In this document: piece after piece, positions 11,501 through 18,180 of the stretch
Layout of the letters: each line of letters opens with the position of its first letter
Position numbering within the stretch: position 1 is the stretch's first letter
Source of the DNA: Kalmanozyma brasiliensis GHG001
Taxonomy: Eukaryota > Basidiomycota > Ustilaginomycetes > Ustilaginales
Direction: 5' to 3'
DNA: 64,000 bases
Assembly (NCBI RefSeq): GCF_000497045.1
Contig: NW_015961981.1
Span: forward strand, 870,401 to 934,400
Notes under the pieces: generated by a model
The model's database searches: none
The model's input: the letters and a program-made list of their open reading frames with translations, nothing else
What the model was told of the DNA's origin: nothing
Translations under genes and position numbers: made by a program

Positions 11501-11975
11501 CTTCCTCTACTCCGGTGGCGCCGTCCACGCGCTCGCCACGACCACCACCAAGTATGGCATTGCGCTGAAGAACCTGCTCCTCGCGACGGACCGCGAATCG
11601 CTCGTCTCGCTCCCGCGCAAGCTGCTCGATCCCCGCCGCCCCACCTCCAAACCAACCAAGTCGGAAGCCGAGGAGTACATGATCCCCTACAACCCGCTCA
11701 TCCCGGAAGACGCAAAGTGGGTGATCAACCATGTCTACCCCGCTGCCAACATCCGACACATCACCACCGGCCCAGCGCTGCTCGAGTCCACCTCGACGGT
11801 CTACGCCTACGGCCTGGACAGCTTTGCCACCCGCATCAGCCCCAGTGGCCAGTTCGACGTGCTGCAGGACAGCTTCAACAAGCCGCAGCTGTTGCTGACG
11901 CTCGCGATCCTGTCGGTCGGCATCGTCATTACCCGTCCGATGGTCAGAAATAAGAACTTGAGTCTGCGATGGTAA
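8562..11975 (+). CDS. EMC1: ER membrane protein complex subunit 1
   Basis: A 1,137-residue intronless gene. The first ATG is 8562, and 8610 is an alternative start that places the signal peptide (MARFTAFALFASLLTLLLG) at the very N-terminus. The frame is open upstream but has no ATG there. EMC1 features follow in order: a mature N-terminus with KIDWHVPRMG, then the beta-propeller motif NAVGALNPRNGAIVWRQ, a long lumenal region with a Lys-rich insert near residues 570-590, and a C-terminal segment with SPSGQFDVLQDSFNKP. A single membrane helix (LLLTLAILSVGIVI) and a short basic tail end it. Emc1 is the large scaffold of the ER insertase for moderately hydrophobic and tail-anchored membrane proteins. 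Length and ends suit the family. It converges on the bHLH gene with 99 bp between stops. Confidence 0.92.
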   Translation: MLRAMPTSSSGGRRSRMARFTAFALFASLLTLLLGAHSASALSKAEAGKIDWHVPRMGVPHTSNDSATPYLSPRFHRIIKPDADVKDKAQTAIFIATESNAVGALNPRNGAIVWRQVLAEHDQVLLQKQFAESALVISGHGGANVRLFHAFTGFLIWESAQHSIRDGLLPEPGFPATDAVFLTENATAETPPDVVVLTNAHTVRRLNGAFGAEVWKWEPQDDISHRSVIRIVANKDKIYVVSLLRNTGSVYNSISVATLSAHTGELLTTHEIPSGLSSAANVVILPWNQLPNLPPTANPGSWVAWLNKDGSIRAAPLDPPSKRFAQPQVIYSKRSDATFTGLVDAGLSNRGLFVGQRSDGLAEVLKVSADAKFTSFWEFEEDAFDAVYAGTYDRQGRAYLQRIFFSRAQHLLNFHFLWVDAKNGGDGQVSGFSFQWDHDMHGSVLAATFEASQVGQYQLASRTVVTTSSGSIRLLFEDQHQWMLEEGLTQTTHAVFVDLPEKKLTAIPGGAATLDHEGFVQRLARHALSLKDLPQYTIAFVKRFATGSYGQELGSASTSSTPSATATSAVATTMVKEGKKPAKQKQEQEKKPTSLAPRIADANTTSTLFRDPFGFRKVVVVATAKGKLYALDTIAKDTVVWEKSLVGYGDGEGEAEPKVNIKLMQTVRELSTDGKTPLLAIVAEVELQPGLYSTRVFELNPLTGEFLNDASSGQNIFVGRCQDAFLLPPSVEDPVERKQSLGLVDQQNNLYLYPDTLAVAERFDPISDRYYFAVQKPAASATTSARFVGYALDKGVSSIHRSKQVWSWTVPAGEEVVEVLQAPSKDAIASYGRVLGDRSTLYKYLNPHASLIVTKSPGANQAHLYLLDTVTGGVLYELQLDEVDQAQPIRAHLAENWITATYSVRNADEGLSSHIVTVELYEPKSTHDDEPVNAGSKGKKAARAALSSSWSRLTGNFSSFTGDSSKAHPSSIQPIAFMHTFLYSGGAVHALATTTTKYGIALKNLLLATDRESLVSLPRKLLDPRRPTSKPTKSEAEEYMIPYNPLIPEDAKWVINHVYPAANIRHITTGPALLESTSTVYAYGLDSFATRISPSGQFDVLQDSFNKPQLLLTLAILSVGIVITRPMVRNKNLSLRW

Positions 11976-12074
11976 AGGCACGCCAGAAGATCAAGAAAAG
12001 AATGTTCCCAGAAAGGGGTGCTAAAATACAAAGTGGGAAAGATCCATATCGTGTGCGAGAATGTGAGAACGCAA

Positions 12075-13007
12075 CTAGGCCTTGCCCTCGGCGGCCCTCC
12101 CCTCGCCTTCCAACCGCTCCTCCAATTCGCTCCTCAACCGTTCCACCTGAGCCCTTGCCTCGTCCAATTGCGCCGTGAGATCCCCCATCGCCTGATCCAT
12201 GAGCAGCTTTTCCAACGTCCACTTTTCGATGTTGCTCGCCTCGTTATGCTTGAGATCCTGAATGTACCTCACCGCGGCATGGATGATGGCGCCCTTATTG
12301 GTGTTCTTTGCGTCGCAACCTGGAACAATGTGACTGAGGGAAACGATTCCGTCGTTGATGGCGCTTCTTCGTCGACGCTCGACCTCCTTGTGGTTATCTT
12401 TGCGTTGGCGATCCAATTCAGGACCACGGGGACGTTTGAGTCCGCGCGAAGGAGAGCCGTTGGGGCTTTCGTAATCCATCGAGTCCTCTCCGTCTTGGTT
12501 GAGGTGGGGGGTGCTGGCGAGGGAGCCGAGACTGGCGAGGGCAGCGGCGGTGGCGGTATCCGTAGCAGACTTGACGGCGGCGATGGTGGCGGCGGTGGTG
12601 TCGTCCATCTCCTCGGTGACCGGTTCCTTTGCTTCGACCCGCTCGTTGCCAGGCGTCCGCTTGAAACCGCTCGCAATGCTCGTCAATGCACTCGCCGCCT
12701 GGCCCAGACCGGGAGGCAACGCAGTGTCGAAAGAGGTCGAGGCATCGGGGGCGGAACCATCGCCGTTGCGCGCCTCGGACGCCCGCGCTGCAGCGACGAT
12801 CGAGGCAAGCTGTTCCTGATTCAGCCCAGCAAGGATGTTGGAAACGTCGCGTTCGATGTGATCGCGCTCGGCAGGATTGGCGCTTTCGAGCATCGCCGCT
12901 GCCGCCGCAGCTGCAGCAGAGGACGGCTCGCTGCGAGACGTGGTATCTTCTTGAGCGGACGCGAGCTGCTCCGCGGACGCTGCGGCCGGTTCTGTGGTGG
13001 AAGACAT
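12075..13007 (-). CDS. CBF1: Cbf1-like bHLH transcription factor
   Basis: 310 residues from ATG 13007. The N-terminal two-thirds is Ala/Ser/Glu-rich with no fold visible. A basic helix-loop-helix domain spans about residues 198-253: basic region RKDNHKEVERRRR, with the His, Glu and Arg that read the CACGTG E-box, helix 1 SAINDGIVSLSHIVPG, a loop, and helix 2 KGAIIHAAVRYIQDLK. A leucine-rich coiled coil follows to the end. This matches yeast Cbf1 and its relatives, which bind centromeres and methionine or respiration genes. Assignment to Cbf1 rather than another E-box bHLH rests on the RKD(N/S)HKEVERRRR block. The gene has a 14-bp triplicated motif just upstream of its start. Confidence 0.82.
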   Translation of the reverse strand: MSSTTEPAAASAEQLASAQEDTTSRSEPSSAAAAAAAAMLESANPAERDHIERDVSNILAGLNQEQLASIVAAARASEARNGDGSAPDASTSFDTALPPGLGQAASALTSIASGFKRTPGNERVEAKEPVTEEMDDTTAATIAAVKSATDTATAAALASLGSLASTPHLNQDGEDSMDYESPNGSPSRGLKRPRGPELDRQRKDNHKEVERRRRSAINDGIVSLSHIVPGCDAKNTNKGAIIHAAVRYIQDLKHNEASNIEKWTLEKLLMDQAMGDLTAQLDEARAQVERLRSELEERLEGEGRAAEGKA

Positions 13008-14191
13008 CGTGGTGTGAACGCGATCGGTTCGCCGGGGTATATGATCCTCTGCTGATGATCCTTGGCTGATGATCCTTGGCCGATGATGCTTTGCCGGTAT
13101 AGAGAAGCTCTCCGCTCAGTGAAGTATTGGTCCCGAGAAGCAATGCCTAGTCGAGCTGCCACCTCCTATCGAATTGCGCCTCCCACAGCGGCCAGACGGT
13201 TCGACGCGTCCGAAGCGCGATCGCCTCAGCGCTGATGATGACGACGAGGCTGTCGACCGACGAGCTCGAAGGTGCTCGACAAGGAAGGATGCAAGAAGTG
13301 TTGGACTCGACTGCAGGGTCGTCCTCTCGCGTTACGTCGCGTAGAGATGTGGCTGGCTGGCTTGAAGGGCGAAAGTCACGAGTGGTGGTGAGAAAGTCAC
13401 ATGCTCCATAACGTTCATGCTCGCCAGGAGCTTTTTGGAACCAGCGGGGAACAAATATGCAGAGCCGGGCAAGACGAAGGGAATTCGACACACACGAGAA
13501 ATTGGCGCTAATATCAGAGCCGTGTTTCGTGCGACAAGACAAAGACGCCGCCATTGGATTGCGATTCGCCTCGTGCCTTGCCTCCATTCAGACAAGACTC
13601 TCTAACAAGCCGATCCTAGACACATGCATCAACTCGCACTGCAGAAGGCTACAGCTGCTCAGCTTAGACAGCGTGGTCGAAGGTGCTGGATGGCCAATCT
13701 ATAATAGTGAAGCTAGCCAAGAAGGGGGGATTGTGTTCGAGAGCGATTTTGGTCAGTGCGGTGGTGGCAGGTGCGAGAGCCGTTCGCAGCGAGTCAAATG
13801 CGAGCCATTTTGACTCTCAAGCCAACCCGCATGCACAGAGCTCGAGCGTTTTGTAATTGAGGTGGCAGACTCAGTTCAACCTTGCCTTGGCCGGACTACA
13901 AACGGGTGGCATACAATACAATCCGGTCTGGAAGAAAAAAGAAAAACTTTTCGAGAGGCTGCAGAGCGTTAAATGAAAGTCAAGAGGGCGACAGTCGTTC
14001 GACGCTGCCTGGGCCCAAGTGCCTGTTGGCCACCAAAAGCAGTTCTTCTCAAAGCACACAGAGACAGACGCAGAATGGCCTTTTTTCACTGACGCTCAGC
14101 CAGCTCTTGTCGTTGGCAATCAAACCTGAGACTTCTCGTCGTTGCCTTCTCCTTCACCACCACCTATTCACCCGTAGATCAATCAGTCAAA
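13008..14191. promoter_or_regulatory. Divergent promoter region, CBF1-like / eIF5A
   Basis: This 1.18 kb has no convincing gene. It contains the 14-bp repeat cluster next to the bHLH start, an ACGCGT (MluI cell-cycle box) at 13205-13210, and a CCAAT followed by TATAATAG near 13692-13706. Pyrimidine-rich DNA precedes the eIF5A start codon, as is usual for highly expressed fungal translation genes. Confidence 0.5.
13051..13092. repeat. Three tandem 14-bp units upstream of the bHLH gene
   Basis: The unit GCTGATGATCCTTG occurs at 13051-13064 and 13065-13078, and a diverged third copy (GCCGATGATGCTTT) begins at 13079. A partial TGATCC also precedes the first copy. They lie 44-85 bp upstream of the start codon of the Cbf1-like gene, so they fall in its 5' leader or core promoter. 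Confidence 0.8.
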
Positions 14192-15379
14192 ATGGTACGT
14201 TGATCATCGATATCCAACGAGCGCATCGCACATCTGCCGGATCCTCGCAGTCCTCGTCGACACGCCGCAGCGTAGCCGATCTTCAGATCAAATGGAATCA
14301 CCCTGCATCGATACGTCGGACGGCCGTTTTGGACTACCTTGCTTGCTGGCTGCTCGAAGCTCGGGCTCGATCTCAGCTCTCGTTCCAGCACGGAACATGG
14401 CTAGCATTGCGTAGCTTCTAAAGCTGTGCCAAGCACGCATTCCGTGCAGATGGCGATTACACCTCGATACCGCTCGCGCTCTTGCTGTTCTGAACTTGTT
14501 CGCTGACCTTTCTCCTTGCATTCCCCTCCAATCGCCACAGTCCGCCTCCGACGACGAGCAGCACAACGCTACCTTCGAGACCGCCGATGCCGGTTCCTCG
14601 CTCACCTTCCCTATGCAGTGCTCTGCTCTGCGTAAGAACGGTCACGTCGTCATCAAGGGCCGCCCCTGCAAGGTAAGTTTCTCCTCTCGTTTTTTCTCGA
14701 ATGGATTCCCGCCACGGTGACACGCAAATGCTCGCGCCACTTATTGTCTACATCAAAGTCGACACACGGTGGTGTATGATGTGGCGGAGAGGCAAGCTCT
14801 TGCAACAGATGGGAAAGGACAGTTTAAAGTCGGAGACGCCTCAGCGAACCGTGCCGAGTCCCAGCACAGGCTATGCTAGACCCCGCAGTCCTCTTCCACC
14901 TTCGGCAGTGCTTTCCTCTTCCGCGCGTCATCTAGTGGCAGCCCTCGAGAAAGGATCCTTCACACCGTCTCACCTGGAACCGCTCGACTGACCCTCCTCT
15001 CGCATTTGCCCTTTCCACCTCGCAGATCGTCGACATGTCCACCTCCAAGACCGGCAAGCACGGTCACGCCAAGGTCCACCTTGTCGCCACCGACATCTTC
15101 ACCTCGAAGAAGTACGAAGACATCTCGCCCTCCACCCACAACATGGACGTCCCCCACGTCAAGCGAGAGGAGTACCAGCTTGTCAACGTCGACGACGGTT
15201 TCCTCAACCTCATGACCAACGACGGTGACACCAAGGACGATGTCCGTGTCCCCGACGGTGAGCTCGGTGACCAGATCCAGGCCGCCTTCGACGACGGCAA
15301 GGACCTCATGATCACCGTCGTCTCCGCTATGGGCGAGGAGCACTGCCTCTCCTTCAAGGACGCTCCCCAGGGCAAGTAA
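14192..15379 (+). CDS. TIF51A: Translation initiation factor eIF5A (three exons)
   Basis: Exons are 14192-14194 (the ATG alone), 14541-14672 and 15026-15379. Introns start GTACGT and GTAAGT and end CACAG and CGCAG. The spliced protein is 162 residues. Its first domain contains [16 protein letters not shown] joined to [18 protein letters not shown], where the Lys in TGKHGHA is the residue converted to hypusine. The C-terminal OB-fold ends [10 protein letters not shown]. eIF5A binds the ribosomal E-site and relieves stalling at difficult peptide bonds, and depends on deoxyhypusine synthase and hydroxylase. Length and both domains are normal. The first coding exon consists only of the start codon. 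Known homologues confirm the exon joins, because the hypusine loop is restored exactly at the second splice. Confidence 0.95.
14195..14540 (+). other. eIF5A intron 1 (directly after the ATG)
   Basis: 346 bp, GTACGT...CACAG, phase 0. It separates the initiator codon from the rest of the coding sequence. It contains no convincing independent gene. Confidence 0.9.
14673..15025 (+). other. eIF5A intron 2
   Basis: 353 bp, GTAAGT...CGCAG, phase 0, placed between GRPCK and IVDMST immediately before the hypusine loop. Confidence 0.92.
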
Positions 15380-15889
15380 AAATGTTGCATTGACATGCAT
15401 TTCGGCTCGATAAGAGCTCGCATTGTCGTTGAATGGATTCGATCAGCAACTTCGTTTTCTATTTGCAATCTCCTACATCTTCACTTTTCTGGATTGTTTG
15501 CTGGTCGTGATTGCGTGAGTGATGCGTGTTCGAATGTAGGTTGCGGGCTTGAGTGCGATGTGCTTGCTTGCCTGTTTGAGTGATGGGCGCCACGCTTGTG
15601 CCAGAGGTGATGAGTGTACGAGGAGTGTGGTCGAGTGATAAAGCAGTTGAGGTCTGGCCACATGCATGGTGGGTTCAAATTCTTCCTGACTGATGGCAAG
15701 CGGTAGCTGCGATGCGTCGTGGTCCGCTTGGGACGGTCTCATTGGCCTTGGATCCTGCTGAGCCGTTGATATTGAGCGAAACCACGAGTAATGGCGAGGC
15801 TCTCTGCATTGTCATGAAGCTTTAAAGCGAGACGTTGGCGCGGGAGTGGCAGCGACTGACGGCTCCTGAAGCAACGCAATGACTCGTCT
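15380..15889. other. eIF5A 3' flank, no gene seen
   Basis: AT-richer DNA directly after the stop codon, probably the 3' UTR and terminator. A GTGGTCGAGTGATAAAGC ... GGTTCAAATTC pair resembles tRNA A and B boxes but has no foldable T stem. No protein similarity is visible. Confidence 0.5.
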
Positions 15890-15899
15890 GTGGAGACAT

Positions 15900-16159
15900 C
15901 GTCTGGACGCTGCGGTGACCCCTGGTCTCGACCTCGCGTCACCGACGCCCACATGCAGCAACTTTGCTCTGACGCTCAGAAGTTCGACGACTTCCCTCAA
16001 GACAGGCTGGTCGAGTATCTCGACGTCAACGCGGAGGACGACGTCAACATCGCGCTGCACGAGCGCGACATCATGCCTGCCACCACCCATCTCGAGCTGA
16101 GATTTCTCAAAATCCTCCGCGCCGTCGCCGGGCTGAACCTTTACCCGCACCAGAATCAA
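15900..16159 (+). pseudogene. RPC2 gene fragment 1, N-extein side
   Basis: In the frame starting at 15890, the sequence from about RCGDPWSRPRVTD to LNLYPHQNQS matches the intact RNA polymerase III second subunit encoded at 18181-21690 (region [10 protein letters not shown] to PYPHHNQS). By eye about two-thirds of residues agree (roughly 51 of 77), with conserved runs [15 protein letters not shown] and TTHLE. The fragment has no start codon, covers under a tenth of the protein and lies on the opposite strand from the intact gene. A short deletion removes the RPLII segment near its left end. At its right end, right after NQS, the frame passes into intein-like sequence instead of continuing with PRNTYQC. 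It is a broken duplicate, not a gene. Confidence 0.85.
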
Positions 16160-16570
16160 TCGTCGAGGATCGACCAAGATGTTCTTACAAGAAGGGGCTG
16201 GAAGAACATTGCCTCGGTCAGAGGGGATGATGAGGTGATGAGCCTCAACAAGGAGACCTTGGCCCAGGAGTGGCAGGCCCCGACCAGGGCCTTCAGGCGC
16301 AAGAATGACGGAAGAACCTCTTCCGGCTACACAGCGCGATCGTAGATGCGAATGGTCACACCAGAGCATCGGTGGTACGTCAATACCCGGGAGGAAGAAG
16401 GGACGCTGGAGAAACTGGTGACGGAGGACATCAGCAAGAATCTCGGCCTGTCTTCGCTCCGGGTCAGCGGCGTCGCTAAGGGTCAGTGGGATCATGAGTC
16501 TGGCACGACGACGCACAGAAACCGTCGCATCTCCGTGCGCGGCAAGGCTCTCAACCCAACACACGTGTAG
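16160..16570 (+). pseudogene. Remnant of an intein N-terminal (Hint) region in RPC2 fragment 1
   Basis: In frame with the preceding RPC2 piece, the sequence reads DQDVLTRRGWKNI ... GDDEVMSLN ... EWQAPTRAF, the pattern of intein block A and its following strands. About 55 residues later comes MRMVTPEHRWYV, which fits intein block B (T-x-x-H). An in-frame TAG (16343-16345) lies just before block B, and a second TAG (16568-16570) ends the segment after KALNPTHV. The residues that should hold the catalytic first Cys/Ser, between NQS and DQDVLT, are missing. So this would be an inactive relic. Bacterial and phage-type inteins and other Hint domains share these motifs; intein identity rests on the insertion site within RPC2 as well as the motifs. 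Confidence 0.75.
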
Positions 16571-16903
16571 TCCGGCCGCGCGTTTCTCCATGTCAAACAT
16601 GATGCTGCACGTGCTGCTGTCGGTGTTCCCAGATTCCCTCCCGCCGCTGTCACGGCCGCCACCACCTCTGGCACCGCTGTTTCCACCGCTACTGCCACCG
16701 ACACCGCTGCTGCCGCCAATGTGCCTCCAGTGTCCCGCTCTGGCGCAGCCATAGTGTGTCCTCCCGCCGCTGCTGGCGCTGATGTACAGCTCGTGCCTCA
16801 GCCAGCCGAGCCCAGTGTACCCGAACCTGTGCTCGACACACCTTCCGTGCCGTTGCAACACCCGCGAGCTGCAAAAGCTGCCGATGCCGCAAATATCTAG
16901 CAG
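16571..16903 (+). other. Ala/Thr/Pro-rich open stretch continuing the intein-remnant frame
   Basis: After the TAG at 16568-16570 the same frame stays open for 110 codons to TAG 16901-16903, encoding an Ala/Thr/Pro/Val-rich sequence (for example TAATTSGTAVSTATATDTA). It resembles no domain I recognise. It might be a former linker, part of another gene, or a chance open frame in GC-rich DNA. Confidence 0.4.
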
Positions 16904-16920
16904 GCCAATGCACTCGAAGG

Positions 16921-17055
16921 CGCCATAGCATGACCGGCAGGCAGCTCGTCGTAGCCGATGAGCTCGATGTGGCGGGTCTTGACCACTGGCTGTTGTGGAT
17001 AAAGGAGGAGGTATAGAAGCGTATCGATGCGGATCTGCTGGTTGTACCCGATGGC
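16921..17055 (-). pseudogene. RPC2 gene fragment 2, inverted
   Basis: Read on the minus strand from 17055, the sequence gives [20 protein letters not shown] and then [21 protein letters not shown], nearly identical to the intact RPC2 ([20 protein letters not shown]...). It ends HAMA where the gene has QNAMVA. It lies in opposite orientation to the pieces on both sides. Its left end meets fragment 3 head-to-head at 17055/17056. Confidence 0.85.
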
Positions 17056-17195
17056 AACAGCTTCAGACGCTCGTCGCTTCGACGACTTCCTGCACAACGG
17101 GTTGGTCAAACATCTCAACGCCAAGGAAGAGAACGACGCTAACAGCGCTCTGCAAGAGCGCGACACAACGCCTGCCACCATCACACACAGGCGGT
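17056..17195 (+). pseudogene. RPC2 gene fragment 3
   Basis: The plus strand starts with CAACAGCTTC (the QQL of HMQQL in the intact gene). After a small indel it reads [20 protein letters not shown] and then [22 protein letters not shown], and stops at TAG 17194-17196. It is a separate, differently mutated copy of the region also present in fragment 1. The same ATG/CAT bases can be assigned to either fragment 2 or fragment 3, suggesting a microhomology junction. Confidence 0.82.
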
Positions 17196-17199
17196 AGTC

Positions 17200-17466
17200 A
17201 TGTACAAGGGTCGAGTCAACACCGGTGTGACCGCCAATGTGACGGCCAAGAGCATCAGCTGGAGCATCAGCGTCTCATACGCCGAATCTGAGCGCTGGGT
17301 GGGCAATAGAAACCCCGAAATCTACGAAAACCCTCACCAAGATGGCTTCGTATATTGCCTCACCCTGCCAAACAGCAACTTTCTCGCTCGCCGTTCCATC
17401 AAATGGGACCAGGATGACCCAGTGGCGAAGGTGAAGCATATCAACCAGCTCTCCTTCTTGACGGGC
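17200..17466 (+). pseudogene. Remnant of an intein C-terminal region in RPC2 fragment 4
   Basis: The frame from 17200 reads [18 protein letters not shown] and, after a spacer, [19 protein letters not shown], which fits intein block F (V-x-C-x-T-x-P-x-x-N-F-x-x-R-R). It then reaches SFLTG directly before extein TYAMGKQ. A functional intein would end in (H/G)-Asn before the Thr, and here the Asn is missing. A stretch of about 20 residues between RRSIKW and SFLTG is longer than usual, so one insertion may be present. There is no endonuclease motif that I can recognise. The fit to Hint C-termini is good but by eye only. Confidence 0.68.
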
Positions 17467-17655
17467 ACTTACGCCATGGGCAAGCAGGCGCAAGGAGCGA
17501 TCGGCTACAACCAGCAGATCCGCATTGATATGCTTCTATACCTGCTGCTTTACCCTCAGCAGCCGATGGTCAAGACGTGGCACGTCGAGTTGATCGGCTA
17601 CAACAACCTGCCCGCTGGACAGAAAGAACGCCATGGTCGCCGTCATGTCGTCTTC
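17467..17655 (+). pseudogene. RPC2 gene fragment 4, C-extein side
   Basis: This continues in frame from the intein remnant: [19 protein letters not shown], then [20 protein letters not shown] and [10 protein letters not shown], matching the intact gene after its NQSPRN. QC is deleted from TYQCAMG. After PAGQ an extra four bases (AAAG) shift the frame. The NAMVAVMS homology then continues in another frame and is lost about 40 bp later. Confidence 0.87.
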
Positions 17656-17689
17656 AGGCCACGCTCCACTCCGGACAAACGCAGCTGAG

Positions 17690-18180
17690 CAATTGGCTGT
17701 GGACGACTGCAAGACTCACCTCGCAACCACACTGTGCAAGGACCCAAGTGTCAACTCGCTTTCTCAGCCGTGACCACCGCTTAAAGCTCTGCTGGCACGC
17801 TCATTCCGCCAGACCGTTTAGCCCGTCCCGCAAACGCCACTTCGCTGGGTCCCGTAAAATTGTGTCGTCGAGCCCGCACAACACACGAGTCGCACAACCC
17901 TGCCTGCGAAACAAATTTGGCTGGGCCAGCCAGACGTGCAGACGGCAGACCGCGCAGAGCTCACATGTGTGGCCTGGCCTTGCACAGCTTGACAGGTGGC
18001 CATCACCGGCGAAATTCGAGAGGCCGATTTTTTCGATTTTTTTTCTTTTTCAATTTTTCTTTTTCTTTTCGAGAGCACTCACTCCACTCTGGCACAGCCT
18101 GCTTCGTTCAGTATGGTGAAGGTATGATTGCGACGATGAAGAGACACTACAAACATCGAACTAGACCCGAAACTGTCATC
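17690..18180. other. Flank of intact RPC2, no gene seen
   Basis: Between the last RPC2 fragment and the intact RPC2 stop there is no protein similarity. A T-rich tract (18028-18069) is followed by CACTCACTCC and then ATGGTGAAG/GTATGA (18112-18126). That layout looks like the 5' end of a ribosomal-protein-type gene (pyrimidine tract, short first exon, GTATG donor), but no following exon exists before RPC2. Confidence 0.45.
18028..18069 (+). repeat. T-rich (pyrimidine) tract
   Basis: Runs of T with scattered C and a few A/G bases over about 40 bp, in non-coding DNA 110-150 bp beyond the RPC2 stop codon. Confidence 0.8.

Noticed and set aside
15620..15690. tRNA-like A and B box pair in the eIF5A 3' flank
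   Set aside because: The T-stem sequences around GGTTCAAATTC do not pair and no acceptor stem can be formed.
17577..18119. 180-codon open frame between RPC2 relics and intact RPC2
   Set aside because: Its first part overlaps RPC2-derived sequence in the wrong frame and its end is translation of the T-rich tract.
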